DNA of 64,000 bases, taken from Thermoplasmatales archaeon. GTDB lineage: Archaea; Thermoplasmatota; Thermoplasmata; Thermoplasmatales; Thermoplasmataceae. Location of the stretch: positions 62,001 to 126,000 of the forward strand of contig DAHXNF010000010.1 in the NCBI GenBank assembly GCA_027366585.1, given 5' to 3'. Both the position numbers and the translations under genes were made by a program. Positions 1-9,900 of this stretch are shown here, piece after piece. Below the pieces are notes generated by a model. It ran no database searches. It was not told the origin of the DNA and saw nothing but the letters and a program-made list of their open reading frames with translations. How positions within the stretch are numbered: position 1 is the first letter of the stretch; the number at the start of each line of letters is the position of its first letter.

Positions 1-1
1 C

Positions 2-442
2 CAGTGGTACATTTTCAGGGAAACGAGGGCATCGATCACCACAAGCGATGATGGCGTATATGCGCTCATACTTTCGAGGATACTTGAAAGAATTGCAGAT
101 CACACGGTAAACATATGCAAGGTGCTTGGAACAGCAGGCAAGAAGCAAGTTGCCATAGTTGATCTCCTGTCAAAGGCACTTGATTTTTCCCTGGGAATGT
201 ACAGGGAATCAATGGAAGCGTTTTATTCAAAGAACGCGCAGAGGATGAACGAAATCGTTGAGAAGAAGCAGGGAGTTAACGATATGAAGGATCGGATCCT
301 TTCGGATCCAAAGGTAAAGGATCTTTCGACAGCAACTGCTGTTTCGGAAGAGGTTGTAAGGATCGGTTTGTATGCAACCGACATAGCGGAACTGGGCATG
401 GATTACCTTCTTGCAAACGTGCTGGAATTCGCCCTCAAGTAG
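2..442 (+). CDS. PhoU-domain phosphate uptake regulator-like protein (5' truncated by window edge)
   Basis: Frame stays open upstream of the listed ORF to the window edge; RILERIADHTVNICKVL resembles the PhoU C-terminal repeat. Confidence 0.65.
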   Translation, partial: QWYIFRETRASITTSDDGVYALILSRILERIADHTVNICKVLGTAGKKQVAIVDLLSKALDFSLGMYRESMEAFYSKNAQRMNEIVEKKQGVNDMKDRILSDPKVKDLSTATAVSEEVVRIGLYATDIAELGMDYLLANVLEFALK

Positions 443-1235
443 TGCTCTCATCAACTACGATAGGATTCATCACCGTTCCGGAAATGCTGGCGATCTTTAT
501 TTTTGTATCATGTGGGAAGATCACCTTTATATCGCCGCCGATTAGTTTCTTCAGGAGCAGTTTTTTCCAATGCAGCGTCTCTACCGGGTAGCTGTCGATT
601 GCCGGTATGTGTGTCGGCCTGATGTGGAATGAGCTTGGGAAAATGTCTCCTGGATACAGGTATTTCCTGCCGTTGACACTGAAGAATGCCACCTGGTGTC
701 CGATGGAGTGCCCGCCGGTTCTCGTTACACTTATATCGCCGGAAATCTTTGCGCTTCCGGAAACCAGTCTAGTTCTTTTTCCTGCCAGGGCGAATGCAGG
801 ATAACTAACCTTGCTCAGCTCATTCGGCCTCCTGGCAAACCTGACCTCTGATCCCTGTATGATGGCCTTAGCAGATCGAAAAACGCTACCTGGTGATCGG
901 AATAGACCACCGGAATGATCAAAGTGCAGATGCGAGTAAATGGTCGCAGAAACCTCGTTCATGCGTGTCAACTCCATTATCTGATCACCGAGATCAGAAT
1001 TTAGAGATACTTCAAAAAAGCTCATGGATCTTTCGGTTAGTCCCTGGTTGAGTCCCGAATCGAAGGAAAACAGATTTCCCCCTCTTTTCAACACCGGAAT
1101 ATTGACTGCAAGTCTTATTCTTCCCTTTGCGTTTAGGCTGTAATACCTGCCCCATGAAGATTCGGGGACCATTCCAAAAATCGCCCCCGGGTCGAGTGAG
1201 AAGGAACCTCCGCTGAATATGTGAAGTTCATCCAT
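435..1235 (-). CDS. Metallo-beta-lactamase-fold hydrolase
   Basis: HLHFDHSGG zinc motif; MBL-fold layout (TGGHSIGHQ, YPGDIFPS). Confidence 0.85.
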   Translation of the reverse strand: MDELHIFSGGSFSLDPGAIFGMVPESSWGRYYSLNAKGRIRLAVNIPVLKRGGNLFSFDSGLNQGLTERSMSFFEVSLNSDLGDQIMELTRMNEVSATIYSHLHFDHSGGLFRSPGSVFRSAKAIIQGSEVRFARRPNELSKVSYPAFALAGKRTRLVSGSAKISGDISVTRTGGHSIGHQVAFFSVNGRKYLYPGDIFPSSFHIRPTHIPAIDSYPVETLHWKKLLLKKLIGGDIKVIFPHDTKIKIASISGTVMNPIVVDESTT

Positions 1236-1238
1236 TCT

Positions 1239-3113
1239 TCAATCACTCGTTCCGGTTCCAGAAATTTCTTCAAGTGCTTCCGGGTTTTCAAGATTGTTGA
1301 TGTCCCCCGGAGGCAGGTGCAGGTAGGCAGACCTGACAAGGCGCCGCATTATCTTGCCGCTCCTGGTCCTTGGCAGTGAGCTGACCCATATGACCTTCTT
1401 CGGGCTGAAAGACCTGCCAAGCGATCTCTCTATCTCCTTCATAACTCCATTGACAATGTCTTCGGATTTATCTCCCATGTAAAAGACTACTATGCTTTCG
1501 CCTTTAATATCATCCGGTATCCCAACACATGCCGACTCACGAACGCCCTTCACCCGCATGACGGCATCTTCTACCTCGTTAGGGCCGACACGCTTGCCAG
1601 CAACCTTTATCACGTCATCAGCCCGGCCGAGAATGTAGAAATATCCGTCTCTGGACATGGTCGCCCAGTCTCCGTGGAACCAGACGTTTTCGAACTTTGA
1701 CCAGTAGGCTTCGATGTATTTGTCGTTCTGCTTCCACAATCCACGCGTAAAGGAAGGGGATGGCTTCTTCGCAACCAGGTACGCGACCTTATCATACACT
1801 TCCTGACCGTTCTCGTCGAAAACAGATGCGTTCATTCCCAAGCCCCTATACAGGCATCTCGGGCGCAATGGTATCGCGGGTGTGGAGGCGAGAAAGCATC
1901 CAATTATGTCTGTACCTCCTGAAATATTCGCAATAGGCACCTGTGATCCACCGAGGTCCCGGAAAAGGTACATCCATCCTTCCTCATCCCATGGCTCGCC
2001 AGACGACGCAAATACCCTGATCCCCTCAAATGGCCGTGAGTAGTTACTGTGCTTGAGCATCCTCACATAGGTAGGGGAAAGACCCAGTATTGTGATGCCA
2101 TGTCTTGCAATCATGTCCGGTATCCGGTCCTTGCTCGGATAATCCACTGCTCCGCTGTAAACGAAGATGGATGCTCCGAGAGCATGCGATCCAAGGATAT
2201 ACCATGGACCCATCATCCACCCGAGATCCGTGATCCAGAACACAGTATCCTGGGGAGTTGTATCTAGATAGTATTTCACTTCTTTGACAATGTTTATGAA
2301 GCTTCCACCATGAACGTGCACTGTTCCCTTTGGCTTGCCGGTTGTTCCGGATGTATAAAGCATAATGAACGGATCCTCTGAATCCATTGGCATGGAAGGT
2401 ACGTAGTTTCCTTCTTTCAGCAGGCGTTCGAATGAAAGCATTCTATCGCTTTCTTCTGTTATCCCGGTTGCGATTACGGTCAGGTCGCTGAATCCTGATA
2501 TTGTATGAAGCATATCGATAAGTTTTCCCTTTCTGGAATAATGAGAGGAGACAAAGAGATACTTTATGCCGGCATCATCCACCCTCTTCCCAACAGCTTC
2601 TTCAGCATAGCCTGAGAATACAGGTACTGCAACCGCTCCAATCCTAATAATTGAGTACATTGCCTCGACCGCTTCTTTTGAGAGTGGCATGAATATGCCG
2701 ACCCTGTCACCCTTGGTTATGCCGAGAGAAAGCAGTGAGCCTGAGATTTTTCCAACTGCTGAATCGAGCTCACGAAAGTTGACCTGTCCTGTCTTTCCTG
2801 ATTCGTCCTCCCACTTGATTGCGACGCTTCTAGAGTTCTTCCATCTGCCGACGCAGTTGTATTCAGCACTGATAGATCCGCCAACGAACCAACGCGTAAA
2901 CGGCACTCCGGATGATGTATCCATTACCTTGCTGAATTTTTTCTCGAAATTTATGTTGCAGTCGTCAACGACATACGGCCAGAACTTATCGGGTTCACGA
3001 TCGGCGAAATCGTACAGTTCCTCGATTTTACTGTAGCCAAGCTTTCTAGCAAGCTTGTAAATGTTGGTTGAATGGATAGTTTCCGTTGTTGGCAGGTAGG
3101 CAAAGTCCTCCAT
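1239..3113 (-). CDS. AMP-dependent acyl/acetyl-CoA synthetase
   Basis: MLYTSGTTGKPKGTVH motif, WFHGDWA, GRADDVIKVAGKRVGPNEVE, SGKIMRR C-terminal lysine motif. Confidence 0.92.
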   Translation of the reverse strand: MEDFAYLPTTETIHSTNIYKLARKLGYSKIEELYDFADREPDKFWPYVVDDCNINFEKKFSKVMDTSSGVPFTRWFVGGSISAEYNCVGRWKNSRSVAIKWEDESGKTGQVNFRELDSAVGKISGSLLSLGITKGDRVGIFMPLSKEAVEAMYSIIRIGAVAVPVFSGYAEEAVGKRVDDAGIKYLFVSSHYSRKGKLIDMLHTISGFSDLTVIATGITEESDRMLSFERLLKEGNYVPSMPMDSEDPFIMLYTSGTTGKPKGTVHVHGGSFINIVKEVKYYLDTTPQDTVFWITDLGWMMGPWYILGSHALGASIFVYSGAVDYPSKDRIPDMIARHGITILGLSPTYVRMLKHSNYSRPFEGIRVFASSGEPWDEEGWMYLFRDLGGSQVPIANISGGTDIIGCFLASTPAIPLRPRCLYRGLGMNASVFDENGQEVYDKVAYLVAKKPSPSFTRGLWKQNDKYIEAYWSKFENVWFHGDWATMSRDGYFYILGRADDVIKVAGKRVGPNEVEDAVMRVKGVRESACVGIPDDIKGESIVVFYMGDKSEDIVNGVMKEIERSLGRSFSPKKVIWVSSLPRTRSGKIMRRLVRSAYLHLPPGDINNLENPEALEEISGTGTSD

Positions 3114-3324
3114 GGTTACTGATCTGGGCTGGTTATATGATTTTTTTCAATTGACCGCGGAAATTATCCAATGTGCTTAGGGCGACCCAGAACATTTTAC
3201 TTTGATGAATGAATTTGCATGTTAGAAAAGTATCCAGGCGATGAAGGTTCATGCTTCCTCAATCTTCGCGACGATTGGGTTAATCTTGCGAAAGAAATTA
3301 CTACTCCAATGCCATGTGCACCTG

Positions 3325-4263
3325 ATGACGCAGAAGGTTGTGATTGCCGGAGGTACCGGCTTTATCGGTAAGCACCTTGCAAGGTTGCTTCAGATTCACA
3401 ACTATGAGGTTACTGTTCTCACGACTCAGGTTTCCCTGGCAGAGGAGCAGGGAATCACTTTTGTTCATTACGAACCTGGCAAGGACCCGGATCCGGAGAT
3501 AATGTCCGCAATATCAGGATCCTACTCAGTAATAAACCTTGCAGGAGCCAGTGTGGGTAAAAGATGGAGCAGCTCTTATAAGAACGTCCTTTTTGAGAGC
3601 CGGATAAACAGTACTTACACTTTAGTGACGGCGGTAAATACAAGCAAAGAACCACCGCTCTCCGTGATCAACGCGTCTGCAATAGGCTATTATGGCGACC
3701 GCGGTTCTGAGAACCTTACTGAGGAGAGCCAGCCTGGAACAGATTTTCTGAGCAGGTTATGTGTTGACTGGGAAGATGAGGCCAAGAAGCTCAATAATTT
3801 CATAACCAGACTTATAACTCCAAGGTTTGGTGTAGTCCTGGGGGCCAATGGTGGAGCTTTTTCTGAACTGTACGATCTTGCTGTCAAAGAGAGGGGTGCC
3901 AGCTTCGGTAACGCTGAGAACTGGATGTCTTGGATCCATATTGATGACCTCTGCGAGGCGATCCTATTCCTCATGGATAGGACGGAGCATTTTGGAGTTT
4001 TTAACATAGTAGCTCCAAATCCCGTTAGAAAGGATGAACTTCAAAACATTATAGCGGAGGAGCTCAAGAAGCGGGTCAGGTTAAAAGCTCCCCGGTTCAT
4101 GATTCGACTTATAGGTGGCGAAGGTGCAGTCAATGCCCTTTATTCGAGCCAGTATGTACTCCCTCAAAGACTGCAGGATGCGGGCTTTTCTTTCAAGCAC
4201 GAAGATATTCGGAGTACGGTGAAGGAACTCGTTGAGGAAATTTCAAGGCAAAATGTCCATTAA
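3325..4263 (+). CDS. TIGR01777-type NAD(P)-dependent epimerase (SDR family)
   Basis: VVIAGGTGFIGKHLA Rossmann motif, NASAIGYYGDRG, WMSWIHIDDL; start taken as internal ATG at 3325. Confidence 0.88.
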   Translation: MTQKVVIAGGTGFIGKHLARLLQIHNYEVTVLTTQVSLAEEQGITFVHYEPGKDPDPEIMSAISGSYSVINLAGASVGKRWSSSYKNVLFESRINSTYTLVTAVNTSKEPPLSVINASAIGYYGDRGSENLTEESQPGTDFLSRLCVDWEDEAKKLNNFITRLITPRFGVVLGANGGAFSELYDLAVKERGASFGNAENWMSWIHIDDLCEAILFLMDRTEHFGVFNIVAPNPVRKDELQNIIAEELKKRVRLKAPRFMIRLIGGEGAVNALYSSQYVLPQRLQDAGFSFKHEDIRSTVKELVEEISRQNVH

Positions 4264-4483
4264 CGATAGGAATCCAATGCCTCGGCATCGATACCAGTTC
4301 ATCTTTCATGACTGATAGGACGTTCCAAGCTTCGGTAACCTCGGCTAGTTCACTGTAGAAGGCAACAAAGTCTCTAATCTTTTCAAATTCTGGTTTCGGG
4401 TTCCTGTATCTCCAAACTGCATCCTTATAAAATCCATCTTCCGTTTTAATATTATAGTAAGAAGCAGTTCCATTATAGGGCAT
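4193..4483 (-). pseudogene. DUF427-like C-terminal fragment
   Basis: PYNGTASYYNI...DAVWRYRNPKPEFEKIRDFVAFY matches the remembered DUF427 C-terminal pattern; N-terminal half missing, 3' end overlaps the epimerase gene. Confidence 0.55.
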
Positions 4484-4776
4484 ACGGTCGTGGTAGACGA
4501 ATCAGTGAGCGCAATTTTCCTAGTACTCCCATTTTACTTATAGTCCTTAAGACCTTTCAGTCGCACTTTGGTATTTCATGGAAATAAATAAATGGAGGGT
4601 TCTTCATTGCAAGAGATGCCTAAGTTCAGGAGAAGGATTGTGCTGAAATTTCCCTGGCGGCGGAATCATAAAACAAGGATCTGGATTCGCTCCAGTCACC
4701 AGCGTTCAGATTATATGAGGACGATACGTGAAAGTCGATCATACCACTTGAGAATATTAATATATGATATTTCATA

Positions 4777-5298
4777 TTGGAGAAATGCATGCAGGCATCT
4801 GAACAGAAAGCACCAGACATACTGTACACATTGATAAAAATTGGAGCGATCCTGATAATAATTGATGCAGCTTTGAGACTGGTAATAGTGGGAATAGTTG
4901 GTTCCCTGGCAAACTCTGCTGTATTTTCGACTGGACTGTTCTTTTCAATCTCAGGTACTCTAGCAGGTATTTTGATACTGCTTTCGCTGCTTTTCATAGC
5001 AGGCATAGTTTTTGGGGCTCTTATCATAGTCCAGACAGACCGGATGAAGAGGAACCCTGAAGAAGGCACACATTCAGTATATATTCTTGTCATGGCAGTA
5101 ATTGCATTCCTGGCTGGAGGCGGTTTTGAGGTCGGTTCTGTTATTATCATTGGATGCGTGGTGATTATTTTGATTTTGGGAGCTTCGTTTTCCATGAATC
5201 TCTCCTCCATGGTGGGCAAGAGGATCTGTCCTAACTGCGGACTTGTTTCAAATGGAAACGCTAATTTCTGCCCTTCCTGCGGCAAAAAGTTTCAGTGA
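4777..5298 (+). CDS. Membrane protein with C-terminal zinc ribbon
   Basis: Several hydrophobic segments then CPNCGLVSNGNANFCPSCGKKFQ. Confidence 0.75.
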   Translation: MEKCMQASEQKAPDILYTLIKIGAILIIIDAALRLVIVGIVGSLANSAVFSTGLFFSISGTLAGILILLSLLFIAGIVFGALIIVQTDRMKRNPEEGTHSVYILVMAVIAFLAGGGFEVGSVIIIGCVVIILILGASFSMNLSSMVGKRICPNCGLVSNGNANFCPSCGKKFQ

Positions 5299-5374
5299 TT
5301 CTTAGCAAGACCTTTTTAAAACTGGCTTAATTTGTAAGAAACTTGAGCAAACATTTTTTATCGTTTCTATCAAT

Positions 5375-6076
5375 ATGGTTTTCGTGTTTAGCATCGCAGT
5401 CTTTCTTGCGGCAATGGGCATAACTCTTCTCGAAATGTCTGAAGCAACTGCAGTTGGCATAGCTCTCTTTGCAGAATCAAAAAAGACCGCTGTTTTTCTG
5501 GCTGTCATCCTTGGAGTCCTGGTTATTTTCATTCCGACTGCCTTTATTGGCAAGTATATCACGCTCCTACCAATTTTTTATGTCAGGCTAATCTCGGCGT
5601 TTCTGCTGCTTTACTTCGGCTTGAGGCTTATCAGGAGCTCCAGAAGATCTGTGAAGTTTTCACTTGGGATAAAGGCTCCCCATAAGGAAGAGGACGAGGG
5701 CCATGGAGACCTTATGTACACCGGGTTCTCGGTTGGAGCTGTAGAGGCATTCGAGGCAGCGATCGTCCTTGTTGCGCTGTATCCCAACGGATACCTGGAG
5801 ACCGTCACAGGACTCATAGTCGGCTCGATCTTTGTCCTGATAGCTGGTTTCGTACTGCACAGCCAGATTAGGAAGGTAAAGCAGGCAAACATGAAGATAG
5901 CGGTATCTGCTCTCCTCCTGACCTTTTCCGCCTTCTGGTTCACTGAGGCATTTGTTACGATAAATGACCTGTACCTCGTCCCGCTATTCATAGTGTTCTT
6001 CGCCGTTGTGTATGTAATAGCCCACTGGAACCTCACGATCGGAAATAAAGTCTTGAAGAGATCGGACCCAAAGTAG
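5375..6076 (+). CDS. Predicted multi-spanning membrane protein (COG4280/UPF0016-like)
   Basis: Two acidic membrane motifs, LLEMSEATAVG and GAVEAFEAAIV, in a repeated-half arrangement. Confidence 0.6.
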   Translation: MVFVFSIAVFLAAMGITLLEMSEATAVGIALFAESKKTAVFLAVILGVLVIFIPTAFIGKYITLLPIFYVRLISAFLLLYFGLRLIRSSRRSVKFSLGIKAPHKEEDEGHGDLMYTGFSVGAVEAFEAAIVLVALYPNGYLETVTGLIVGSIFVLIAGFVLHSQIRKVKQANMKIAVSALLLTFSAFWFTEAFVTINDLYLVPLFIVFFAVVYVIAHWNLTIGNKVLKRSDPK

Positions 6077-6119
6077 AACTGGCTCGATACATTAATATCC
6101 GTTTCCATGTTGAAGATGC

Positions 6120-6668
6120 ATGAAGAATGAGCATGCCGCTGGCGTCCTGATATTCGCAGGCACTTTTGTATTTTCAATTTCTATGATGATAGCTGAGGCA
6201 TTTTATAGCGGATATTCGATCTCCTCAAACGTAATCAGTGACCTTGGCGTTGGAAAGACGGCGGATATCTTCAACGGCACAATCATCTTTCTCGGAATAA
6301 CGCTGATTCTCGGCGGGATTTTTCTCCTGCTTCCGGGCAGGAGGAAGATTTTTCCATATCTTCTTATAATAGCCGGCATTGGTGCAATGATTGTGGGTCT
6401 ATTCCCGGAGACGACCGGAGCTCCCCACACCATTGGTGCATTCCTCGTTTTCCTCTTTGCTGGAATTGCCGCCCTCTTCGGAATCAAGAGATTCAAGTCA
6501 GCATTCAGGTTCATATCACCCATTGTGGGAATAGTCGTCCTCGTTTCAATAGTGCTGTATGCAACGAGCAATTACCTGGGGATCGGCGTAGGCGGCATGG
6601 AGAGGATGATCGTCTACCCAGCCCTTCTGTGGGCTATCGGACTCTCCGTGTACCTTATGTCAGAGTGA
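6120..6668 (+). CDS. DUF998-type integral membrane protein
   Basis: Hydrophobic 182-aa protein with SxNVISDLG near the N-terminus and GLFPETTGAPHTIGA. Confidence 0.65.
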   Translation: MKNEHAAGVLIFAGTFVFSISMMIAEAFYSGYSISSNVISDLGVGKTADIFNGTIIFLGITLILGGIFLLLPGRRKIFPYLLIIAGIGAMIVGLFPETTGAPHTIGAFLVFLFAGIAALFGIKRFKSAFRFISPIVGIVVLVSIVLYATSNYLGIGVGGMERMIVYPALLWAIGLSVYLMSE

Positions 6669-6690
6669 TGAATTGCCTGAAATGTGGAGT

Positions 6691-8799
6691 TTACGCTACT
6701 GCTTTTGGTTCGGTTGAGCGGCCGGGTATACCTCCGGCCTGAAGATATTTTATCGCGGAGCGGGAAATACGTCTCCTCAGGCGTAATGAATTGAGCACCA
6801 CAGAAGATGAGCTCAATCCCATGGCGAGTGCTGCAAGTATCGGAAGTAGGGAGAAAATAGACAAGCCGAAGAGCGGCACCAGGATGCCACCGGCAACAGG
6901 TATCAGGGCCGAATTGTAGCCAATGGCCCACCAGATGTTTTGCCTTATCTTTGCAATTGTAGCCCCGCCAAGCACTATGGAGAATGGCACTCCTGAAAGA
7001 TCGTCGTTGAGTAGTATGATGTCACCGCTTTCCCTCGCAACATCCAGCCCGGATCCCATCGCAATGCCAACATCTGCAGTCTCAAGTGCAATGCTGTCAT
7101 TTATGCCGTCTCCAACGAAAGCAACGTATAATCCCTGTGCCTGATAGCTCTTCACGATCTCTGCCTTGTCCTGTGGGATAACTTCAGCATGAATGTCATC
7201 TATTCCGAGAATCGAACCGATCCTGCCTGCTTCTCCTCTTGAGTCACCGGTAATCATTGCACTCTTGATCTGCATGCTCTTCAGCGATTTGATTGCTTCA
7301 GCCGCAGTGTCCCTCGTTTTGTATGAAAGGGAGATGCTGCCTGCATTGACATTGTTTATAGTCACGGATACCATGGATGACCCATGTCCTTCTGCCCTTG
7401 AAACCTGAACCGTCTTTCCATTAAAGTTGCCGGAAATACCTGCCCCAGGCGTTTCAATGATGTCTGAACCCTGGCCAATTTTGAGTCCACGTCCGACTGC
7501 CTCCTTGACAATCGACCTTGCTATAGGGTGATTGGAATTACTCTCAATCGAGGCTGCATATGTCAAGATCTCATCTGTGCTGTACATACCTGCAGAGCTT
7601 ACGGTCTCGATTACCGGATCCGGGAAGGTCAGTGTTCCGGTCTTGTCAAACAGTACTATTGATGTCTTGGATAACCGCTCCAGTGAGTTGCTGTTCTTCA
7701 GAAGGACGCCTTTCTCAGATGATGCACTCGATGCAATGAGGAGTGTGATTGGCGCAGCAAGTCCTATTGCGCATGGGCATGCAATGACAACAACCGAAAC
7801 GAAAGCAAGGATTGCATATTCAAAAGCAGGCTGGTGGCTGTATATGGAAAGGTAAGAAAACCAGAATGCTCCTGCTGCAAGTGCTGCAACTATCACGATG
7901 GGAATGAATGCAGAGGAAAAGACGTCTGCGATGCGCTGCATCTTCACTCTTCCCTGTGCTGCTAACTGAATTAGTTGATAAACCTGGTTAATGGTGCTTT
8001 CGCTGCCAACCCGTTCAACCTGTATCTTCAGGATGCCGTTCAGATTGGTTGTACCTGAATCCACATGATCTCCAGCTCCTTTCAGGACCGGCATTTGCTC
8101 TCCTGTTATCAGGGACTGGTCAATTTCGCTTCTTCCTTCAAGAACGCGACCATCAACAGGTATTATGTCACCAGGTTTGCACATTATCCTGTTACCTGGG
8201 GAAATATCATTCAGGCTTGTTTCTATTATCTCCCCGTTATCCGAAATAAGGTTTGCCTTTTCCGGCATCAGCTTCTTCAGCTTGGAAGCAGCCGAATTTG
8301 CCCTTGCTTTTGTAACGCTCTCAATGTATCCTCCAGTAAGTATCAGAGTAACGATGAAAACCGAAGCGTCGAAGTAAACACTGGCCCCAGGAATACCATG
8401 TGGGTCCAGGGTTACAAACAGGGAAAAGAAGAATGCTGTCGCCGCACCGAGAGCAACGAGAAGATCCATGTTACCAGTATGCATCCGGATCGTCTGGTAC
8501 GCTCCCTGAAAAAATGATGAACCAGAATAGAAAAGCACGGGAACCGACAGAACTAGTTGGACGTATTCCCTATAGGGAATATAGGGAAAAGCATACTGCA
8601 GGAGGATAACCGGTATGGAAAGGATCCAGGCAACTGCCAGCTTCACTTTCAGCTTTCCCGCTTCCTGCGTGGGTGCAGAAAACTTGTCCATGCATCCTTT
8701 AGAGCAAAAATAGAATACGTGATTGTCCCGCTCCAGGTGCAGGCTGGAAGACTCTGGAACATACATCCCGCAAACTGGATCTGTTGGCATAAAGTTCAC
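6691..8799 (-). CDS. copA: Copper-translocating P-type ATPase with N-terminal YHS/TRASH-like domain
   Basis: DKTGTLT, ACPCAIGLA (CPC), GDGINDS, TGEQMPV; N-term DPVCGMYV...FYFCSKGCMDKF. GTG at 8799 or ATG at 8790 as start. Confidence 0.93.
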   Translation of the reverse strand: MNFMPTDPVCGMYVPESSSLHLERDNHVFYFCSKGCMDKFSAPTQEAGKLKVKLAVAWILSIPVILLQYAFPYIPYREYVQLVLSVPVLFYSGSSFFQGAYQTIRMHTGNMDLLVALGAATAFFFSLFVTLDPHGIPGASVYFDASVFIVTLILTGGYIESVTKARANSAASKLKKLMPEKANLISDNGEIIETSLNDISPGNRIMCKPGDIIPVDGRVLEGRSEIDQSLITGEQMPVLKGAGDHVDSGTTNLNGILKIQVERVGSESTINQVYQLIQLAAQGRVKMQRIADVFSSAFIPIVIVAALAAGAFWFSYLSIYSHQPAFEYAILAFVSVVVIACPCAIGLAAPITLLIASSASSEKGVLLKNSNSLERLSKTSIVLFDKTGTLTFPDPVIETVSSAGMYSTDEILTYAASIESNSNHPIARSIVKEAVGRGLKIGQGSDIIETPGAGISGNFNGKTVQVSRAEGHGSSMVSVTINNVNAGSISLSYKTRDTAAEAIKSLKSMQIKSAMITGDSRGEAGRIGSILGIDDIHAEVIPQDKAEIVKSYQAQGLYVAFVGDGINDSIALETADVGIAMGSGLDVARESGDIILLNDDLSGVPFSIVLGGATIAKIRQNIWWAIGYNSALIPVAGGILVPLFGLSIFSLLPILAALAMGLSSSSVVLNSLRLRRRISRSAIKYLQAGGIPGRSTEPKAVA

Positions 8800-8940
8800 T
8801 TATCTGGAATTCTTCAGCGGATTCTTGTCGAAAGTCTCCTTGCAAGAAGAACTGCAGAAGTAAAAGGTCTTTCCCTGGAACTGGCTCTTGTAAGGCGTGT
8901 CTTCCTTAACTTTCATACCACATATCTTGTCAATAGGCAT
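8800..8940 (-). CDS. 46-aa YHS-domain protein
   Basis: Manual translation: MPIDKICGMKVKEDTPYKSQFQGKTFYFCSSSCKETFDKNPLKNSR*; stop abuts the copA start; below ORF-track length cut-off. Confidence 0.8.
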   Translation of the reverse strand: MPIDKICGMKVKEDTPYKSQFQGKTFYFCSSSCKETFDKNPLKNSR

Positions 8941-9015
8941 AGGTTAACAATGCAAGCGCCATTAATAAGAGTTGGTTAAACAAAATGTATATTAAAGGCA
9001 GAAAAATGTATCACT
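8941..9015. promoter_or_regulatory. Shared divergent promoter region of copper operon and TRASH regulator
   Basis: 75-nt AT-rich gap between divergent ATGs at 8940 (-) and 9016 (+); contains two GGTTAA-type words. Confidence 0.5.
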
Positions 9016-9564
9016 ATGAAAACAAGCCAAGCCGAAATGGAACAAAGAATGCTTTCAATATTGAAGGCAGATGCACGCAAGAGCATGCTTGAGATCTCAA
9101 GAGAACTCAGGATAAGCAGGATAACGGCAAAGAAAATGCTGGAATCCCTGGTTCAGAGCGGGAAGATCAGGAATTTCACGATTAACACGGAAGATGATGA
9201 ACGTGATCTTGTCCTAGTTCAGTTAACGGACATGAAAAAAATACCTGCGGAACTCGTGGTGGAATCGTTCAGCCTGGTTGACCGGACATATATCGTGGTG
9301 ATGTACTATGAGAACCTGCTCAAGGTGAAGGACATTGACATAATTGATGTGAAGATTGCGCATAGGAGGTTGGTCAGCAGTAACTCCGGAAGGAAACAGA
9401 ATGTACATTGTGACTACTGTGGTGCAATCATAAGCTCATCTCCGATAAGCATTACGGCGGAAGGAAGGATTTATTATGCCTGCTGCCCAAACTGCGAAAG
9501 GGATCTCAAGCGGAGGCTTGTTGGGCTGGAGAACACTGAAAAAACTGTGGTATCCAGCATGTAA
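9016..9564 (+). CDS. Lrp/AsnC-type HTH regulator with C-terminal TRASH metal-sensing domain (CopT-like)
   Basis: N-terminal HTH (MLEISRELRISRITAKKMLESL), C-terminal CDYCGAII...YYACCPNCERDLKRR; divergent from copA. Confidence 0.85.
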   Translation: MKTSQAEMEQRMLSILKADARKSMLEISRELRISRITAKKMLESLVQSGKIRNFTINTEDDERDLVLVQLTDMKKIPAELVVESFSLVDRTYIVVMYYENLLKVKDIDIIDVKIAHRRLVSSNSGRKQNVHCDYCGAIISSSPISITAEGRIYYACCPNCERDLKRRLVGLENTEKTVVSSM

Positions 9565-9596
9565 TCAAGACTGGAATGGAATTTACAAGGCTTACT

Positions 9597-9809
9597 CTAC
9601 TCCGTTATCTCAATTATCTTATTTCGCGACCTAGATCCACGTAAAATACGGACCCTGCCAGGATCGACGGAAAAAAACTTCGAGATCTGATGAATTACAT
9701 CGACGTTTGCCCTGTTTGCAACCATCTCTGCGCGCGTGTGCACTTTTAGAACATTTCCTTCTAGTTCAATCTTCCCTCTCCCCCTTGAAACATGAACCTC
9801 GTACAGCAC
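9597..9809 (-). CDS. DUF167 family protein
   Basis: LKVHTRAEMVANRANVDVIHQISKFFSVDPGRVRILRGSRSRNKIIEI matches the DUF167 pattern. Confidence 0.75.
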   Translation of the reverse strand: MLYEVHVSRGRGKIELEGNVLKVHTRAEMVANRANVDVIHQISKFFSVDPGRVRILRGSRSRNKIIEITE

Positions 9810-9900
9810 AGGTATTCATTGGTTTCCCCTATTTCACGGTTTTTATCCTGGATTTGCCTGATTTTTATCTTAACTGTAGCAAGATCCTGACTTTCCTGTT

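Noticed and set aside
227-454. Minus-strand ORF opposite the PhoU-like gene
   Set aside because: Antisense shadow of a clear coding frame; no domain signal.
3219-3372. Alternative-frame ORF MLEKYPGDEGSCFLNLRDDWVNLAKEITTPMPCAPDD... upstream of the epimerase
   Set aside because: Looks somewhat protein-like but short and overlaps the epimerase start; could not be supported.
4592-5285. ORFs of 80 aa (+) and 219 aa (-) around the zinc-ribbon membrane protein
   Set aside because: Overlap a better supported gene; low-complexity reverse-complement translation.
8065-8979. Several plus-strand ORFs opposite copA (150, 140, 70 aa)
   Set aside because: Mirror frames of a strong P-type ATPase gene; composition not protein-like.
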